Positions 25,581-35,443 are shown, counted from the stretch's first letter. The stretch: DNA of 64,000 nucleotides from Chloroflexota bacterium (GCA_030603665.1 JAUVXJ010000004.1:1-64000), one strand, 5' to 3'. Made by a program: numbers and translations. The notes: a model not told the origin generated them from the sequence alone.

Positions 25581-27287
25581 ATGGCAGGCATAGGCAAACT
25601 CAAGAGGAAATGGGAGCAGACTACCCTGCGGAAAGCCCTTGCCCGCTCCCCCGAACGCCGTCAGAGTTACGGGACCACCTCCGGCATCCCGGTGGAGCGG
25701 GTCTACACTCCCGATGCCGTTAGAGCAGACTACATCCGCGACCTGAGTTTCCCCGGCCAGTATCCATTCACCCGGGGCGTGCAACCGACGATGTACCGTG
25801 GCCGGCCGTGGACCATGCGGCAATACGCCGGGTATGCCACGGCCGAGGAATCCAATCAGCGCTACAAGTACTTGCTCGAGCAGGGTCAGACTGGGATCTC
25901 GGTGGCCTTCGACCTACCCACCCAGTTGGGGTATGACTCCGACCACGAACTGGCCGTGGGCGAGGTGGGCAGGGCGGGCGTGGTCATATCGTCGCTAGAG
26001 GACATGGAGACTCTGTTCGACGGCATTCCCCTGGACGAGATCTCCACCTCTATGACCATCAACGCACCGGCGGCGATCCTGCTGGCGATGTACATCGCCG
26101 TTGCCAAGAGGCAGGGTGTGGAGCTATGCAGGCTCAAGGGGACCATCCAGAACGATATCTTGAAGGAATACGTGGCTCGTGGTACCTACATCTACCCGCC
26201 AGGGCCCTCCATGCGCTTGATCACCGATACCTTCCGCTATTGCAGGGACAACCTGCCTCTCTGGAACACGATCAGCATCTCCGGCTACCACATCCGGGAG
26301 GCTGGCTCCACAGCGGTCCAGGAGGTGGCCTTCACGCTGGCCCACGCCATCGCCTACGTGCAGGCCGCCACAGATGTGGGATTGGATGTAGACGATCTCG
26401 CCCCTCGCGTCTCCTTCTTCTTCGGTGCGCACAACGACCTCTTCGAGGAAGCAGCCAAGTTCAGAGCAGCGCGCCGGATGTGGGCACGCACCATGAAGGA
26501 ACGCTTTGGGGCACAGGACCCTCGCTCATGGATGATGCGGTTCCACACCCAGACGGCGGGCTGTACGCTGACGGCTCAGCAGCCGGAGAGCAATGTGGTG
26601 CGGGTGACGTTGCAGGCGCTGGCTGCTGTGCTAGGCGGCACCCAATCCTTGCACACCAATTCCCGCGACGAAGCCCTTTCGCTCCCTACCGAGGACTCGG
26701 TGCGCATCGCCCTGCGGACCCAGCAGATCATCGCCCACGAGAGTGGTGTGGCTGACACAGTCGATCCTCTGGCCGGGAGCTATTTCGTCGAGTACCTGAC
26801 GGACGAAATCGAAACGCGAGCCCAAGAATACATCGATAAGATCGACGGCATGGGCGGAGCCCTGGCCGCCATAGAGAGCGGCTACATCCAGAGAGAGATC
26901 CAGGAGAGTGCCTATGGTTGGCAGCGGGCTGTGGATCACAAAGAGCAAATCGTGGTGGGGGTCAACGAGTTCACCGTCTCAGAGACGGCCCCGCTACGGC
27001 TGCTGAAAGTCGACCCAGCCGTGCGGGAGCGGCAGACGGCTCGGCTTCTTGCCCTCAGACAGCGGCGCGACAACCGGAGGGTGGAGAGCCTTCTTCAAGA
27101 ACTGGAGCAGGCTGCCCTTGCCCAATCTCAGGACAGCGGAACCGGAACTTGCACCGAGTCGGGTCGAAGGGACCAGAACCTCTTGCCCGTGATCCTGGAA
27201 TGTGTGGAATCTTACGCGACACTGGGAGAGATCTGTGGGATGCTGCGCAGTGTCTTTGGTGAATACAAGCCCACTGTGGCCCTCTGA
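25581..27287 (+). CDS. Methylmalonyl-CoA mutase, large-chain catalytic domain
   Basis: 568 residues, matching the separate catalytic chain (MutA/McmA1 type) without a B12-binding domain. Diagnostic blocks: [14 protein letters not shown] (substrate loop, about 83-96), [18 protein letters not shown] (about 106), [13 protein letters not shown] (about 184) and [15 protein letters not shown] (about 353). It isomerises methylmalonyl-CoA and succinyl-CoA using adenosylcobalamin bound by a separate small subunit. No small-subunit gene is found in the window. The epimerase gene follows 51 bases downstream. Confidence 0.93.
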   Translation: MAGIGKLKRKWEQTTLRKALARSPERRQSYGTTSGIPVERVYTPDAVRADYIRDLSFPGQYPFTRGVQPTMYRGRPWTMRQYAGYATAEESNQRYKYLLEQGQTGISVAFDLPTQLGYDSDHELAVGEVGRAGVVISSLEDMETLFDGIPLDEISTSMTINAPAAILLAMYIAVAKRQGVELCRLKGTIQNDILKEYVARGTYIYPPGPSMRLITDTFRYCRDNLPLWNTISISGYHIREAGSTAVQEVAFTLAHAIAYVQAATDVGLDVDDLAPRVSFFFGAHNDLFEEAAKFRAARRMWARTMKERFGAQDPRSWMMRFHTQTAGCTLTAQQPESNVVRVTLQALAAVLGGTQSLHTNSRDEALSLPTEDSVRIALRTQQIIAHESGVADTVDPLAGSYFVEYLTDEIETRAQEYIDKIDGMGGALAAIESGYIQREIQESAYGWQRAVDHKEQIVVGVNEFTVSETAPLRLLKVDPAVRERQTARLLALRQRRDNRRVESLLQELEQAALAQSQDSGTGTCTESGRRDQNLLPVILECVESYATLGEICGMLRSVFGEYKPTVAL

Positions 27288-27338
27288 GCGCCAGCCTGGA
27301 CTGCGACAGAGGTACTAATTCGTATCGAGGAGGAGGAC

Positions 27339-27773
27339 TTGATCAAGAGGATTGGCCACATCGGCATCATTGTCAGGGACATCGAGAAAGCATTGACCGT
27401 CTACCAGGGGGCCCTGGGCCTCCACCTGGCCAAGATCCAGGAGAGGCCCGATTTGGCGGCGACGATCGCCTTCCTACCTACCGGGGATAGCGAAATAGAG
27501 TTGGTGCAGCCCGTCACCAGTGACAGCGACGTGGCCAAGTTCTTGGAGGAACGGGGAGAGGGCATCCACCACATCTGCCTGGAGGTTGACGACATAGAGA
27601 GAGCATTGTCCGATCTCCGGGAAAGAGGCCTGCAGGTGATTGACGAGATACCGCGCGTCGGGCCCGAGGGGGAGAGGTTCGCTTTCATTCATCCCAAGAG
27701 CGCCCACGGCGTGTTGCTGGAACTGTACGAGTTGCCCACTTGTCAGTCAGAGCTGGATGATCACAGCCCCTAG
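27339..27773 (+). CDS. mce: Methylmalonyl-CoA epimerase
   Basis: 144 residues of the glyoxalase/vicinal oxygen chelate fold. Metal-ligand blocks are present: IGHIGIIVRDI (His near 6), SEIELVQP (Glu near 50), GIHHICLEVDDI (His near 75) and a C-terminal GVLLELYEL (Glu near 130). It converts (S)- and (R)-methylmalonyl-CoA and works with the upstream mutase. The start is TTG, directly preceded by GAGGAGG. It converges with the leftward succinyl-CoA ligase genes. Confidence 0.93.
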   Translation: MIKRIGHIGIIVRDIEKALTVYQGALGLHLAKIQERPDLAATIAFLPTGDSEIELVQPVTSDSDVAKFLEERGEGIHHICLEVDDIERALSDLRERGLQVIDEIPRVGPEGERFAFIHPKSAHGVLLELYELPTCQSELDDHSP

Positions 27774-27849
27774 AACATAATGGAAGTCCTGCAAAGGAGG
27801 CTGCTGACTTCAGCGCCCCCCGCTGGACCGTCGCCTACCTCTCAGCTCT

Positions 27850-28767
27850 CTATTGCCCACGCGATGCACGCTCCGCGGCCAGCACCTTCTTGGCCACCTC
27901 GCCGATGTCCCCAAAGTGATCCACCATGTTCGCCCCCGCTTCCCGCAGAGCGGCAGCCTTACCCTGGGCCGTGCCCAGACCTCTGGAGACCATGGCACCA
28001 GCGTGGCCGAAACGCACGCCTGGCCTGGCATAGCGACCGGAGACGTAGCCCACAAGAGGCTTGGTGAAGCCTCCTTGTTTGATGAACTCGGACGCATCCT
28101 CCTCTACGCTGGTGCCAACTTCGCCAAAGAAGGCTACCATCTCGGTTTCGCTATCCTCTTCAAAGAGAGTCAGAACGTCGATCAGAGTCGTTCCCACAAA
28201 GGCATCGCCTCCTATGCCTATGGCCGTCGTCTGTCCCAAGCCGACTCTGTTCAGGTAGTAGCAAAGAGTCGTTGTATTGCCGCCGCTTCTCGACACGACT
28301 CCGACAGGACCTGGCTTGAAAAACTCCCTTGCGAGATCTGCCCTGGCCCCGATCATACCCACCAGCGACTTGCCAGGGCTCACCAATCCTATGGTGTTCG
28401 GACCAATCACTCGTGTGTCTCCACCGCGAGCATGGGAGATCACCTCTAGCATATCCTGCTGAGGCACTCTCTCGGGGTGAAGAGTGATGAGTCCCAGGCC
28501 AGCGTCTATGGCCTCGAAGGCAGCTACCTTGGCGGCGCGAGCGGGCACAAAGATCGCGCTAACCGTGACCCCTGGGTGATTCTCCACGGCCTCCTTCACC
28601 GTGTTGTACACAGGCACGCCCTCAACGGTCATGCCTCCCCGGCCGGGCGTTACCCCAGCTACCACGGAGGTCCCGTATTCTTTCATCAACCGAACGCGGA
28701 CCTGTGCTTCTCTGCCGGTTATCCCTTGCACCATGACTGCGGTGCTCTCGTCAATCAAGATCGCCAT
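27850..28767 (-). CDS. sucD: Succinyl-CoA ligase alpha subunit-type protein
   Basis: 305 residues from the ATG at 28767; this ATG shares one base with the TGA of the upstream small gene (TGATG). The CoA-binding N-terminus (VMVQGITGREAQVR), GVTPGRGG, IGPNTIGLVSPG and the phosphohistidine loop FGHAGAMVSRGLGTAQGK (His near 241) are all present. With the beta subunit it interconverts succinate and succinyl-CoA with a nucleotide triphosphate. Its clustering next to methylmalonyl-CoA mutase and epimerase places succinyl-CoA at the centre of this region. Confidence 0.9.
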   Translation of the reverse strand: MAILIDESTAVMVQGITGREAQVRVRLMKEYGTSVVAGVTPGRGGMTVEGVPVYNTVKEAVENHPGVTVSAIFVPARAAKVAAFEAIDAGLGLITLHPERVPQQDMLEVISHARGGDTRVIGPNTIGLVSPGKSLVGMIGARADLAREFFKPGPVGVVSRSGGNTTTLCYYLNRVGLGQTTAIGIGGDAFVGTTLIDVLTLFEEDSETEMVAFFGEVGTSVEEDASEFIKQGGFTKPLVGYVSGRYARPGVRFGHAGAMVSRGLGTAQGKAAALREAGANMVDHFGDIGEVAKKVLAAERASRGQ

Positions 28768-29090
28768 CACTGCCCCCTCAGGTACGTGGGTTTCTCGGAC
28801 AGGTCCCTCAGGTACTCGTCCAGCTCCGGAAGCGGCAAGGTGATGACGATAGCATGGTTGCCGCGCAGTTCGCATTCCAGCTCACAACCCAGGTCCTCTG
28901 TGCAGGCACCTCGCTTGACCTCTTCTGGGGTGTATTTGAGGGCCGGCACCCCGTCCTTCAGTTCCAGGATCTGTCCCATCCCTTGAGTATTGCAGTGCTT
29001 GACGCAGGCCTTGGTCTCACATGTCTCGCACTTCTCCAAGTCTATCCTGATGGTCCCTCCGGATCTGATCTCAAACTCCAGAACCTCCAT
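28767..29090 (-). CDS. Small 7-Cys ferredoxin-like protein between sucC and sucD
   Basis: 107 residues. Seven cysteines occur in two groups: CETCETKACVKHC (21-33, a CX2CX4CX3C ferredoxin-type spacing) and CTEDLGCELEC (63-73). There is no signal peptide. The ATG overlaps the sucC stop and its own stop overlaps sucD, so the three are translationally coupled. A [4Fe-4S] site plus an incomplete second site is plausible. Typical succinyl-CoA ligases have no iron-sulfur subunit, so the role is unknown; redox control of the ligase or electron transfer in acyl-CoA metabolism are guesses. Confidence 0.75.
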   Translation of the reverse strand: MEVLEFEIRSGGTIRIDLEKCETCETKACVKHCNTQGMGQILELKDGVPALKYTPEEVKRGACTEDLGCELECELRGNHAIVITLPLPELDEYLRDLSEKPTYLRGQ

Positions 29091-30361
29091 CACAGGCCTC
29101 CGGTCTCTCTCTTCCAGTCCCTGTACAGAGAGTCGAATATCTCGGCAAGTTCTCTCTCCATGGTGTCCCTGCCCAGGACCTTGATCCAGCGCCCCTCACT
29201 GATGCCATGTTCTCTGAACAGGTCCACGGCTACGTCATCCCATCCTCCGCGGAACAGCACAATGCACGGGATGTTGGGTTGACCGGCCGTTCCAGGGTAC
29301 AGCTCCTTGAAGGCCTTGATCACGCCTCTGGCCGCGTTGTCCAGTTGCTGGCTGGATACGCAGGACACGAACAGATAGCCCTCGATCTGGGGTTGAGCCA
29401 AGATGACCTTGGTTATCCTGTAGAATTTGGAGCCGACAGGGTTGCCGGAGGTATCGCAGAAGTTGATGGGATAATAGCCCAAGGGCACCAGTTCATCCAT
29501 GATCGTCAGGCCCGTCCCAGCCCCTATTGCATCCAGGCCGACGGGCACCATACCGGAGCCTCTCGCATAGGAGGCGTCGAGATCCGTTTGCACGAAATGC
29601 ACCGTACCTCGATGGTCATGCTCATCGATGGTGGCTGCCGCGATCTCCAACAAGGTGGCTGCCCGGTCCCCAGCTTCCTCAGCGAAATCTATGTCCAAGG
29701 TGGTCTGCCTGGATGCCGCATCGTCGTCGATGTCCACCCTGGCATCGAGGGCTATGGCACCTTGCTCCACCAAAGCCAGCGGATTGATCTCGGCCAGCTT
29801 GCAGTCGTACTCTCGGTACACCTGGTAGAGTCTGGTGAAGACATTCGCCAAGACCAGCATCTGCCTGCTATCCAGGTCCCCAACCTGCCTCAGCAGGTCC
29901 ATGGCGTCGTAGTGGTGGAGGCCCTCTGAGATGTCTATTGGCGCAGTGACTATGGACGCCGGTTCTGACTCAGCCGTCTGCTCAATGTCCACGCCACCTC
30001 TTGACGAGAATATCCCGACGGGCTGTCGAGTCGACGGGTCAGCTGTCACCGCCATGTACCATTCCCTCTGAACCTCCTCTTTCTCCTCGACCAGTAGCCT
30101 ATCGACGGCCGAACCCTGTATCTCCTTGCCCAGCAGTTCCTTGATCCCCTTTAACAGGGAATCCTCATCGTCGGCGAAAAGTATGCCCCCGGCCTTGCCT
30201 CTTCGTCCGCTGAGAACCTGGGCCTTGATGGCGACAGGAAAACCCAATTCGTCGGCAACAGTCCTGGCCTCGGCTACGCTCCCCACCAATCTGCCTTCAG
30301 GTATCGGGATGCCTTTCTGCTTGAACAACGCTTTGCCCTGGTGTTCCAGTAATCTGGCCAT
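29090..30361 (-). CDS. sucC: Succinyl-CoA ligase beta subunit-type ATP-grasp protein
   Basis: 423 residues. The ATP-grasp N-terminus (LEHQGKALFKQKGIPIPEG, FPVAIKAQVLSGRRGKAGGI) and the metal-binding block DCKLAEINPLAL (about 184-195) identify the beta subunit. The C-terminal flavodoxin-like half (SGNPVGSKFYRI, NIPCIVLFRGGWDDV) is more divergent than in SucC of the TCA cycle, so another acyl-CoA ligase of this family cannot be excluded. It is first of three overlapping genes. A putative promoter lies about 220 bases upstream. Confidence 0.87.
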   Translation of the reverse strand: MARLLEHQGKALFKQKGIPIPEGRLVGSVAEARTVADELGFPVAIKAQVLSGRRGKAGGILFADDEDSLLKGIKELLGKEIQGSAVDRLLVEEKEEVQREWYMAVTADPSTRQPVGIFSSRGGVDIEQTAESEPASIVTAPIDISEGLHHYDAMDLLRQVGDLDSRQMLVLANVFTRLYQVYREYDCKLAEINPLALVEQGAIALDARVDIDDDAASRQTTLDIDFAEEAGDRAATLLEIAAATIDEHDHRGTVHFVQTDLDASYARGSGMVPVGLDAIGAGTGLTIMDELVPLGYYPINFCDTSGNPVGSKFYRITKVILAQPQIEGYLFVSCVSSQQLDNAARGVIKAFKELYPGTAGQPNIPCIVLFRGGWDDVAVDLFREHGISEGRWIKVLGRDTMERELAEIFDSLYRDWKRETGGL

Positions 30362-30864
30362 GAACCGACCTCCTTGCCCTTTCTGAGGCGGCGCGCTCGC
30401 TGATCGGGAAACGAGCCAGGATTGCCAGCGAGCCGTTCATGCCGCCGCGGGATTGGCAGCTGCATCGAACTGTGCTATTCAGCCCCGGCGCGGGGCCAAC
30501 TCTGGCCGGACGTGAAGAATGTGCAACTCGGTGGTCAGGAGTCGCATTCAAGTCAACCTCGTGACTGGGGCCCTCAGCTATTGTACCTCGGCGGGGGCAT
30601 TCCAGCAAACCGGTAGGCGCAGACCCGGCGATCCGGGGCTTGGTCTGGAGAAGACGTGGTCCTAGGGCGCTCAGCTGCCTTTGAGCGGCCGGCAGGTGCC
30701 GTGCGAGCAATCTGGGTGCCAGTTGGCGCAGATCGTTTACGTCGGACGGTGCGAAGTGCTGGAAATCATTGGACTTGGAGTCTCTGCTGAAGCGCAGGTT
30801 GTAGTGCCAGAGCTTCTGTCACGGTGTGAGAGACTCTCGAGAGAGGAGGGGTGAGATCGAGGGT
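30362..30864. other. 503-base intergenic region upstream of sucC
   Basis: No reading frame here resembles a protein. The region lies between the last HAD gene and sucC, both on the minus strand. A sigma70-like promoter for sucC is seen at 30580-30608. An imperfect inverted repeat (GAGAGACTCTC, near 30830) lies downstream of the HAD gene but lacks a T-run, so I do not call it a terminator. Confidence 0.5.
30580..30608 (-). promoter_or_regulatory. Putative promoter for the sucC operon
   Basis: Minus-strand TTGCTG (30603-30608) and TACAAT (30580-30585) are separated by 17 bases. The predicted leader to the sucC ATG is about 210 bases, long enough for further control, although I see no recognisable riboswitch in it. 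Confidence 0.4.
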
Positions 30865-31533
30865 CTATTCTGAAGCGCCCCCGTCCCCCATCTCCCACGC
30901 CAGGTACCGGCGCAGGTCACTCTTCAGGGTCTTGGTACTGGTGAACCGTACAGCCGCCATTCCCAGAGCGAGAGCAGCGTCTATGTTGCGGGGGTAGTCG
31001 TCTACGAACAGAGCTTCCGCAGGTTGTACCTCGAGTCGCTCGAGGATGAGTTGGTATATTCTGGGATCCGGCTTGACCATTCCCACCTTGCCTGAGTAGA
31101 CGATGGCATCGAATAGATGAGCGATTCCCCAGTCGTTCTCCAGCCAGGTGTCCAGCTTGTCCGGAGCGTTGCTCAGCAGACCGATCTTGAAGCGGGGGCG
31201 TAGTTCTTCGATCAGCTGCACCAACTCCTGGTCAACACGGTCGGCCGAGAAGTACTCTCGACGGAAGTCAGCTGTCTCTTGGGGAGAGGCGAAGCCCAGC
31301 GTTGCACCCACGTGCTTCCAGTACTCCTCGTAGGAGAGATCGCCCAGCTGCGCCAACTCCCAGTCCTCGCTTGCCCAGATGGTGCGGCCCACATGGCCAG
31401 GCTCGAACCCATGCCGCCGCTCCAGTTGGTGCCTCACCTCGGGAAACTCTGTACGGACCAGCACTCCCCCCAGGTCGAAGATCACTGCCTTGATTCCTGT
31501 GTCGTCAGATGGATCCCGCCGATGACTATCCAT
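30865..31533 (-). CDS. HAD-superfamily hydrolase (first of a tandem pair)
   Basis: 222 residues from the ATG at 31533 (a TTG lies one codon earlier). HAD motifs: I, FDLGGVLV (the second catalytic Asp of DxD is replaced by Gly); II, LLSNAPDK near 130; III, Lys in VGMVKPDPRIY near 160; IV, FVDDYPRN near 185. The D-x-G form of motif I resembles the haloacid dehalogenase / epoxide-hydrolase N-terminal-like branch rather than a typical phosphatase. It overlaps the end of the second HAD gene by 8 bases. The substrate is unknown. Confidence 0.82.
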   Translation of the reverse strand: MDSHRRDPSDDTGIKAVIFDLGGVLVRTEFPEVRHQLERRHGFEPGHVGRTIWASEDWELAQLGDLSYEEYWKHVGATLGFASPQETADFRREYFSADRVDQELVQLIEELRPRFKIGLLSNAPDKLDTWLENDWGIAHLFDAIVYSGKVGMVKPDPRIYQLILERLEVQPAEALFVDDYPRNIDAALALGMAAVRFTSTKTLKSDLRRYLAWEMGDGGASE

Positions 31534-32269
31534 CAAGACCCTCTATCACTTCTACGAGATGGGGCAGGCTCTCGGCTATGGCATCGGGTACGACGTGATC
31601 ACCGCCTGCATCGTAGTCGGGGTACAGGTCCCAGGCGGCCAGAATGCCCTTCAGCCCTGAATTGTGAGCACCAAGGACGTCGAACCGGAGTGTATCGCCG
31701 ATCATCACCACTTGTGAGGCTGGAAAGTCCCACTGACCCAATACCATCTGGAACACGGCTGGGTTCGGCTTACGGATACCCACACCTGCGGAAGTGAGGC
31801 TGATGTCTAGCCATCTCCTGAAGCCAGACCTGTCTACGAGACCCTGGATGAGCGTATCATCTGTGGCGTTGGAGATGAGGGCGAGTCTGTAGCCGCGTTC
31901 CGAGAGCTGTCGCAGGGTGGCCTCGGCCTGCGGATAGGGCTTCCATTGGGTTTCTTCGAAGGCGAAGAATGCCCGCAGCGCTTGCTCCACCATATCTTGA
32001 CCAACGTCCTCGTGGCCAGACTGGGCCAGAAAGGTCCTGAGGGAGTGCTCGGCAGTGTATTCTACCTGTTCCTCGACTCCCCTGGTGTATAGCGATCGGC
32101 GCAGGGCCAGATAGCCTTCCCCGAATTGGGAAGGTTCGATCGCCAACCCTCGCTCTGCCAGGAATTCCACCAGATCTCGGGCCCCACGGCGTCTCACCAC
32201 GTCCCATTCACTGTCCAAGTACATCAGTGTGTTCCCCAGATCGAAGATCACACCGCTAATGCCACTCAT
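31526..32269 (-). CDS. HAD-superfamily hydrolase (second of a tandem pair)
   Basis: 247 residues. HAD motifs: I, FDLGNTL (Asp, with N in place of the second Asp) at about 9-15; II, LISNATDD near 135; III, GIRKPNPAVF near 166; IV, MIGDTLRFDVLGA near 193. A helical cap lies between motifs I and II. The catalytic Asp nucleophile is present, so hydrolysis of a small phosphate or related ester is likely. Its ATG overlaps the hisS stop in ATGA, placing it in one operon with hisS. Confidence 0.82.
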   Translation of the reverse strand: MSGISGVIFDLGNTLMYLDSEWDVVRRRGARDLVEFLAERGLAIEPSQFGEGYLALRRSLYTRGVEEQVEYTAEHSLRTFLAQSGHEDVGQDMVEQALRAFFAFEETQWKPYPQAEATLRQLSERGYRLALISNATDDTLIQGLVDRSGFRRWLDISLTSAGVGIRKPNPAVFQMVLGQWDFPASQVVMIGDTLRFDVLGAHNSGLKGILAAWDLYPDYDAGGDHVVPDAIAESLPHLVEVIEGLDG

Positions 32270-33603
32270 TCTCCCTCGTTGCCCTCCCAGTCCTCGATGT
32301 GCTCCGTCATCCTGCTCCTCTCGACCGTCCGCTGCTCTTTCAGCGACAGGTTGCGGATGGTGACTTTGCCTGCTGCCGCCTCATCGGGTCCCACAATGAT
32401 CACATAGGGTATGCCCTTCTTCAGGGCGTATCGTATCTGATCTCCCAGGGGGTCGTTCTCGAAATACAGTTCGGTGTTGAGTCCTGAGTCACGCAGGTCA
32501 TTGCTCACCTGTAGCGAGGCGCTGACCTGAGCCTCGTCGAAGATCGTGACGAGGACCTGCGTGTTGGTCGCCCCCACCGTGGCGGGGAACATGTCTAGTT
32601 CCTCCATCACGTCGATGATGCGCTCGATGCCGAAGCTGATCCCGGTGGCCGGGAAGCTCCTGTCGCTGAACGTGCCAATGAGCTCATCGTACCGTCCGCC
32701 GCCACAGATACTGCCCACTCGCGGCTCCTCCACCACCGCCTCGAAGATGGGTCCAGTGTAGTAGTCCAGGCCCCTGACCATTGAGAAATCGACCTGATAC
32801 CGCTCGGCCGGCACACCCATGCTGCTCAGATAGGTCAGCAATGCCTGCAACTCTCTTATCCCCTCCATCGCCATGGGATACTGACCCAGGCGCTCTTCCA
32901 GGTCCCTCAGGATCGAACGGCTGTCTCCTGTCACCTGTAGCAGCTTCAGGAGTCTCACGACTGCATCTTCAGGTATCTGGTTGGCGCGCAGTTCTTCCTC
33001 CACTCCCTCCAGGCCGATCTTTTCCAGCTTGTCAATGGCCCGGTACAACCCACCCAGCAGCTCGTCCGGCACGCCGGCGAACTGCCCGATCCCCGTGAGG
33101 AGCTTGCGGTTGTTGATGTTGATTGCGAACTTCTGGAAACCGAGACGGTTCAGGATGTCGTAGGTGATCTTGATCAGTTCCGCGTCAGCGAGCATGCTGG
33201 ACGTACCCACGGTGTCCACATCACACTGGGAGAACTCGCGATAGCGACCCTTTCCTGGTCGCTCGCCCCGCCACACGGGAGATATCTGGTAGCGCTTGAA
33301 AGGCTTCTGGAGGTCGGGATACATGGCCACGACCCGTGATAGAGGGACCGACAGATCGTAGCGCAAGGCCAGCTTCTCTTTGCCACCCTTTCGGGAGACG
33401 TCGTACATCATCCGCTCGGCGTCAGGACCGTACTTCCCGGTCAGGGTGGCACGCAACTCCACAGAAGGTGTGGAGAGGGGCTCGTAGCCAAAGCGCTCGA
33501 AGGTCTCTTGGATAACGTCGATCACATACTGCCGATGGATCATCTGCTGGGGCAGAAAATCCCTCATGCCTCTGGGGAGTCTGGGCTTCACTGTCGCTGC
33601 CAC
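32266..33603 (-). CDS. hisS: Histidyl-tRNA synthetase
   Basis: 445 residues, class II synthetase. Motif 1 region: PRGMRDFLPQQ at the start; motif 2 FKRYQISPVWRGERPGKGRYREFSQ is covered by RYREFSQCDVDTVG (about 120-133); the histidine A loop GLDYYTGPIFEA (about 265) and motif 3 FGIERIIDV (about 314) are clear. It charges tRNA-His, whose gene lies less than 2 kb away in the same orientation. GTG is the start. It sits between hutH and two HAD genes. Confidence 0.96.
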   Translation of the reverse strand: MAATVKPRLPRGMRDFLPQQMIHRQYVIDVIQETFERFGYEPLSTPSVELRATLTGKYGPDAERMMYDVSRKGGKEKLALRYDLSVPLSRVVAMYPDLQKPFKRYQISPVWRGERPGKGRYREFSQCDVDTVGTSSMLADAELIKITYDILNRLGFQKFAININNRKLLTGIGQFAGVPDELLGGLYRAIDKLEKIGLEGVEEELRANQIPEDAVVRLLKLLQVTGDSRSILRDLEERLGQYPMAMEGIRELQALLTYLSSMGVPAERYQVDFSMVRGLDYYTGPIFEAVVEEPRVGSICGGGRYDELIGTFSDRSFPATGISFGIERIIDVMEELDMFPATVGATNTQVLVTIFDEAQVSASLQVSNDLRDSGLNTELYFENDPLGDQIRYALKKGIPYVIIVGPDEAAAGKVTIRNLSLKEQRTVERSRMTEHIEDWEGNEGE

Positions 33604-33662
33604 TCTGCACCACCCTTTCTTGTTGTGGCTCGCCCCTCTTCCAGGCGGCCCGAGGATGATTG

Positions 33663-35381
33663 CTAGATGGGTTTGATCACCATCTCCGCCGGACCGATGA
33701 GAGGTCCACCCAGGACTGTCTCCACGGCGCTCACGATCTCACCGCTGTGAACCATGGTGGCCATGCGCTGAAGGTCGGGGTATAGAGGGCGATCCTGCCT
33801 GAGGTGGTCGATCTCTCGCCGGATGGCCTGATATGCGGCTTCGGTCCCTCTTCCTGGGCGGTCCTTGCTGACCTCATGGCCCTTCTTCAGTTCGTATTCT
33901 ACCACTTTCTTGCGTCCCTGAGGGTCTTCATCCTCCTGCCACGATACCTTACTGTACTCCAATCCCCTGCGCCTGAAATCGAGAGCCTGAGCCGCGCACA
34001 GCATCTCGATGCCGATTATCTGCTCCACGTTGGTGACTATTTCTCTGGCGTGCCTTGCGGCGTTGGCACTCATGCTCACGTGATCTTCCTGGTTGGCGGA
34101 GGTGGGGATAGAATCCACACTGTCGGGATGGGCAAGGGTCTTGTTGTCTGACACCAGCGCCGCGGCGGTGTATTGGGTCATCATCAGACCGCTGTTGAGC
34201 CCACTGTCTTCCACTAACATGGCAGGCAGTCCACCACTGAGAGAGATATCCAGCATACGGAAGCACCGACGCTCGGAGATGTTTCCCAGATCGGCCACCG
34301 CGATTCCCAGCATGTCCATGGCCAGGGCCAGGGGTTCGCCGTGAAAATTGCCACAGGATATGGCCTTGTTCTGCCTGGTCTCAGGAAGGTCGAGGAAGAT
34401 GAGGGGATTATCCGTGGCCGCGTTGATCTCGGCGCCGACCACCATCCGCACATAGGCCAGAGTGTCTCGCACGGCGCCGATGACCTGCGGTGCACAACGA
34501 AGCGAATAGGCGTCTTGTACCCTGTTGGTCGAATCCAGCAATTCACTTCCCTCGACCAGGCGGAGAACGTTGGCGGCGCAGCTTCTCTGCCCCTCGTGCC
34601 CGCGCACCAAGTGTACCTTCGCATGGAAAGCGTCTGAGACCCCTCGCATTGCCTCCAGGCTCATGGCCAGCGCAATCTCCGCGTTCTTGACCAGCAACTC
34701 CGCATCGTGCAAGATGAGTGCAGCCAGCGCTGCACTCACGGTGGCGCCGTTGGTCAGAGCCAGGCCATCCTTAGCCTTGAGGTCCAGCTGCTCGATCCCT
34801 GCCTGGCGCATCGCCTCCTCTACCGTCATCCGCCGGCCCCGGTAGAACGCTTCGCCGCCCTCAGTGTCCCTGCTGAGCGCCAGGGCCAGATGAGCCAGCG
34901 GTGCAAGGTCGCCGCTGGCGCCCAGGGAACCCTTCTCCGGCATCACCGGGTGCACGCCCTTGTTGAGCATAGCCAAGAGAGTCTCCAGTACTTCCAGGCG
35001 GATGCCCGAGTACCCCTTCCCCAGTGTGTTGGCCCGGATGAGCATCGTCGCCCTCACCACATCCTCGTCCAGAGGTTCACCCACCCCAACTGAGTGGCTC
35101 ATAATCATGTTGCGCGCAAGGGTCTCTGCGTCTTCTGGAGGAATACTGATCTCTGCCAGAGAGCCGTAGCCCGTGGTCAAGCCGTATACCGTGAGCTTCC
35201 CCTCGTCTATAACCGTGTCTACCCATGCCCGGCAATCGTGCACCCTGTCTATAGCTCCAGCAGACAGCTCGGCCTCCTTGCGGTCGCGGGCGACGCGTAC
35301 CACGTCCTCGATGGAGAGACTCTCACCGTCAATGAGCAGCATGTTGGAATGATGAGGTTCGTCCCTTGACCGGTCCATCAT
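33663..35381 (-). CDS. hutH: Histidine ammonia-lyase
   Basis: 572 residues from an ATG with AGGAGG four bases upstream. The MIO prosthetic group triad Ala-Ser-Gly is in GSLGASGDLAPLAH (about 155-157). YGLTTGYGSL near 66 (catalytic Tyr) and the SH pair in IMSHSVGVGE (about 94-96) fit histidine rather than tyrosine ammonia-lyases. It deaminates histidine to urocanate. HutU and HutI are encoded upstream, but a terminator and tRNA-His lie in between, so hutH may have its own transcript with hisS. It is longer than the about 510 residues usual for HutH, with a charged insertion near 460-500. Confidence 0.9.
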   Translation of the reverse strand: MMDRSRDEPHHSNMLLIDGESLSIEDVVRVARDRKEAELSAGAIDRVHDCRAWVDTVIDEGKLTVYGLTTGYGSLAEISIPPEDAETLARNMIMSHSVGVGEPLDEDVVRATMLIRANTLGKGYSGIRLEVLETLLAMLNKGVHPVMPEKGSLGASGDLAPLAHLALALSRDTEGGEAFYRGRRMTVEEAMRQAGIEQLDLKAKDGLALTNGATVSAALAALILHDAELLVKNAEIALAMSLEAMRGVSDAFHAKVHLVRGHEGQRSCAANVLRLVEGSELLDSTNRVQDAYSLRCAPQVIGAVRDTLAYVRMVVGAEINAATDNPLIFLDLPETRQNKAISCGNFHGEPLALAMDMLGIAVADLGNISERRCFRMLDISLSGGLPAMLVEDSGLNSGLMMTQYTAAALVSDNKTLAHPDSVDSIPTSANQEDHVSMSANAARHAREIVTNVEQIIGIEMLCAAQALDFRRRGLEYSKVSWQEDEDPQGRKKVVEYELKKGHEVSKDRPGRGTEAAYQAIRREIDHLRQDRPLYPDLQRMATMVHSGEIVSAVETVLGGPLIGPAEMVIKPI

Positions 35382-35443
35382 TGTGCCTCCTGTCCCATGA
35401 CCCAAGGTGTGTCGACGGAGTCTGCATCGCAGGCATCAGAGCG

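Noticed and set aside
30825..30850. GAGAGACTCTC inverted repeat as a terminator
   Set aside because: The stem is short and imperfect and there is no T-run.
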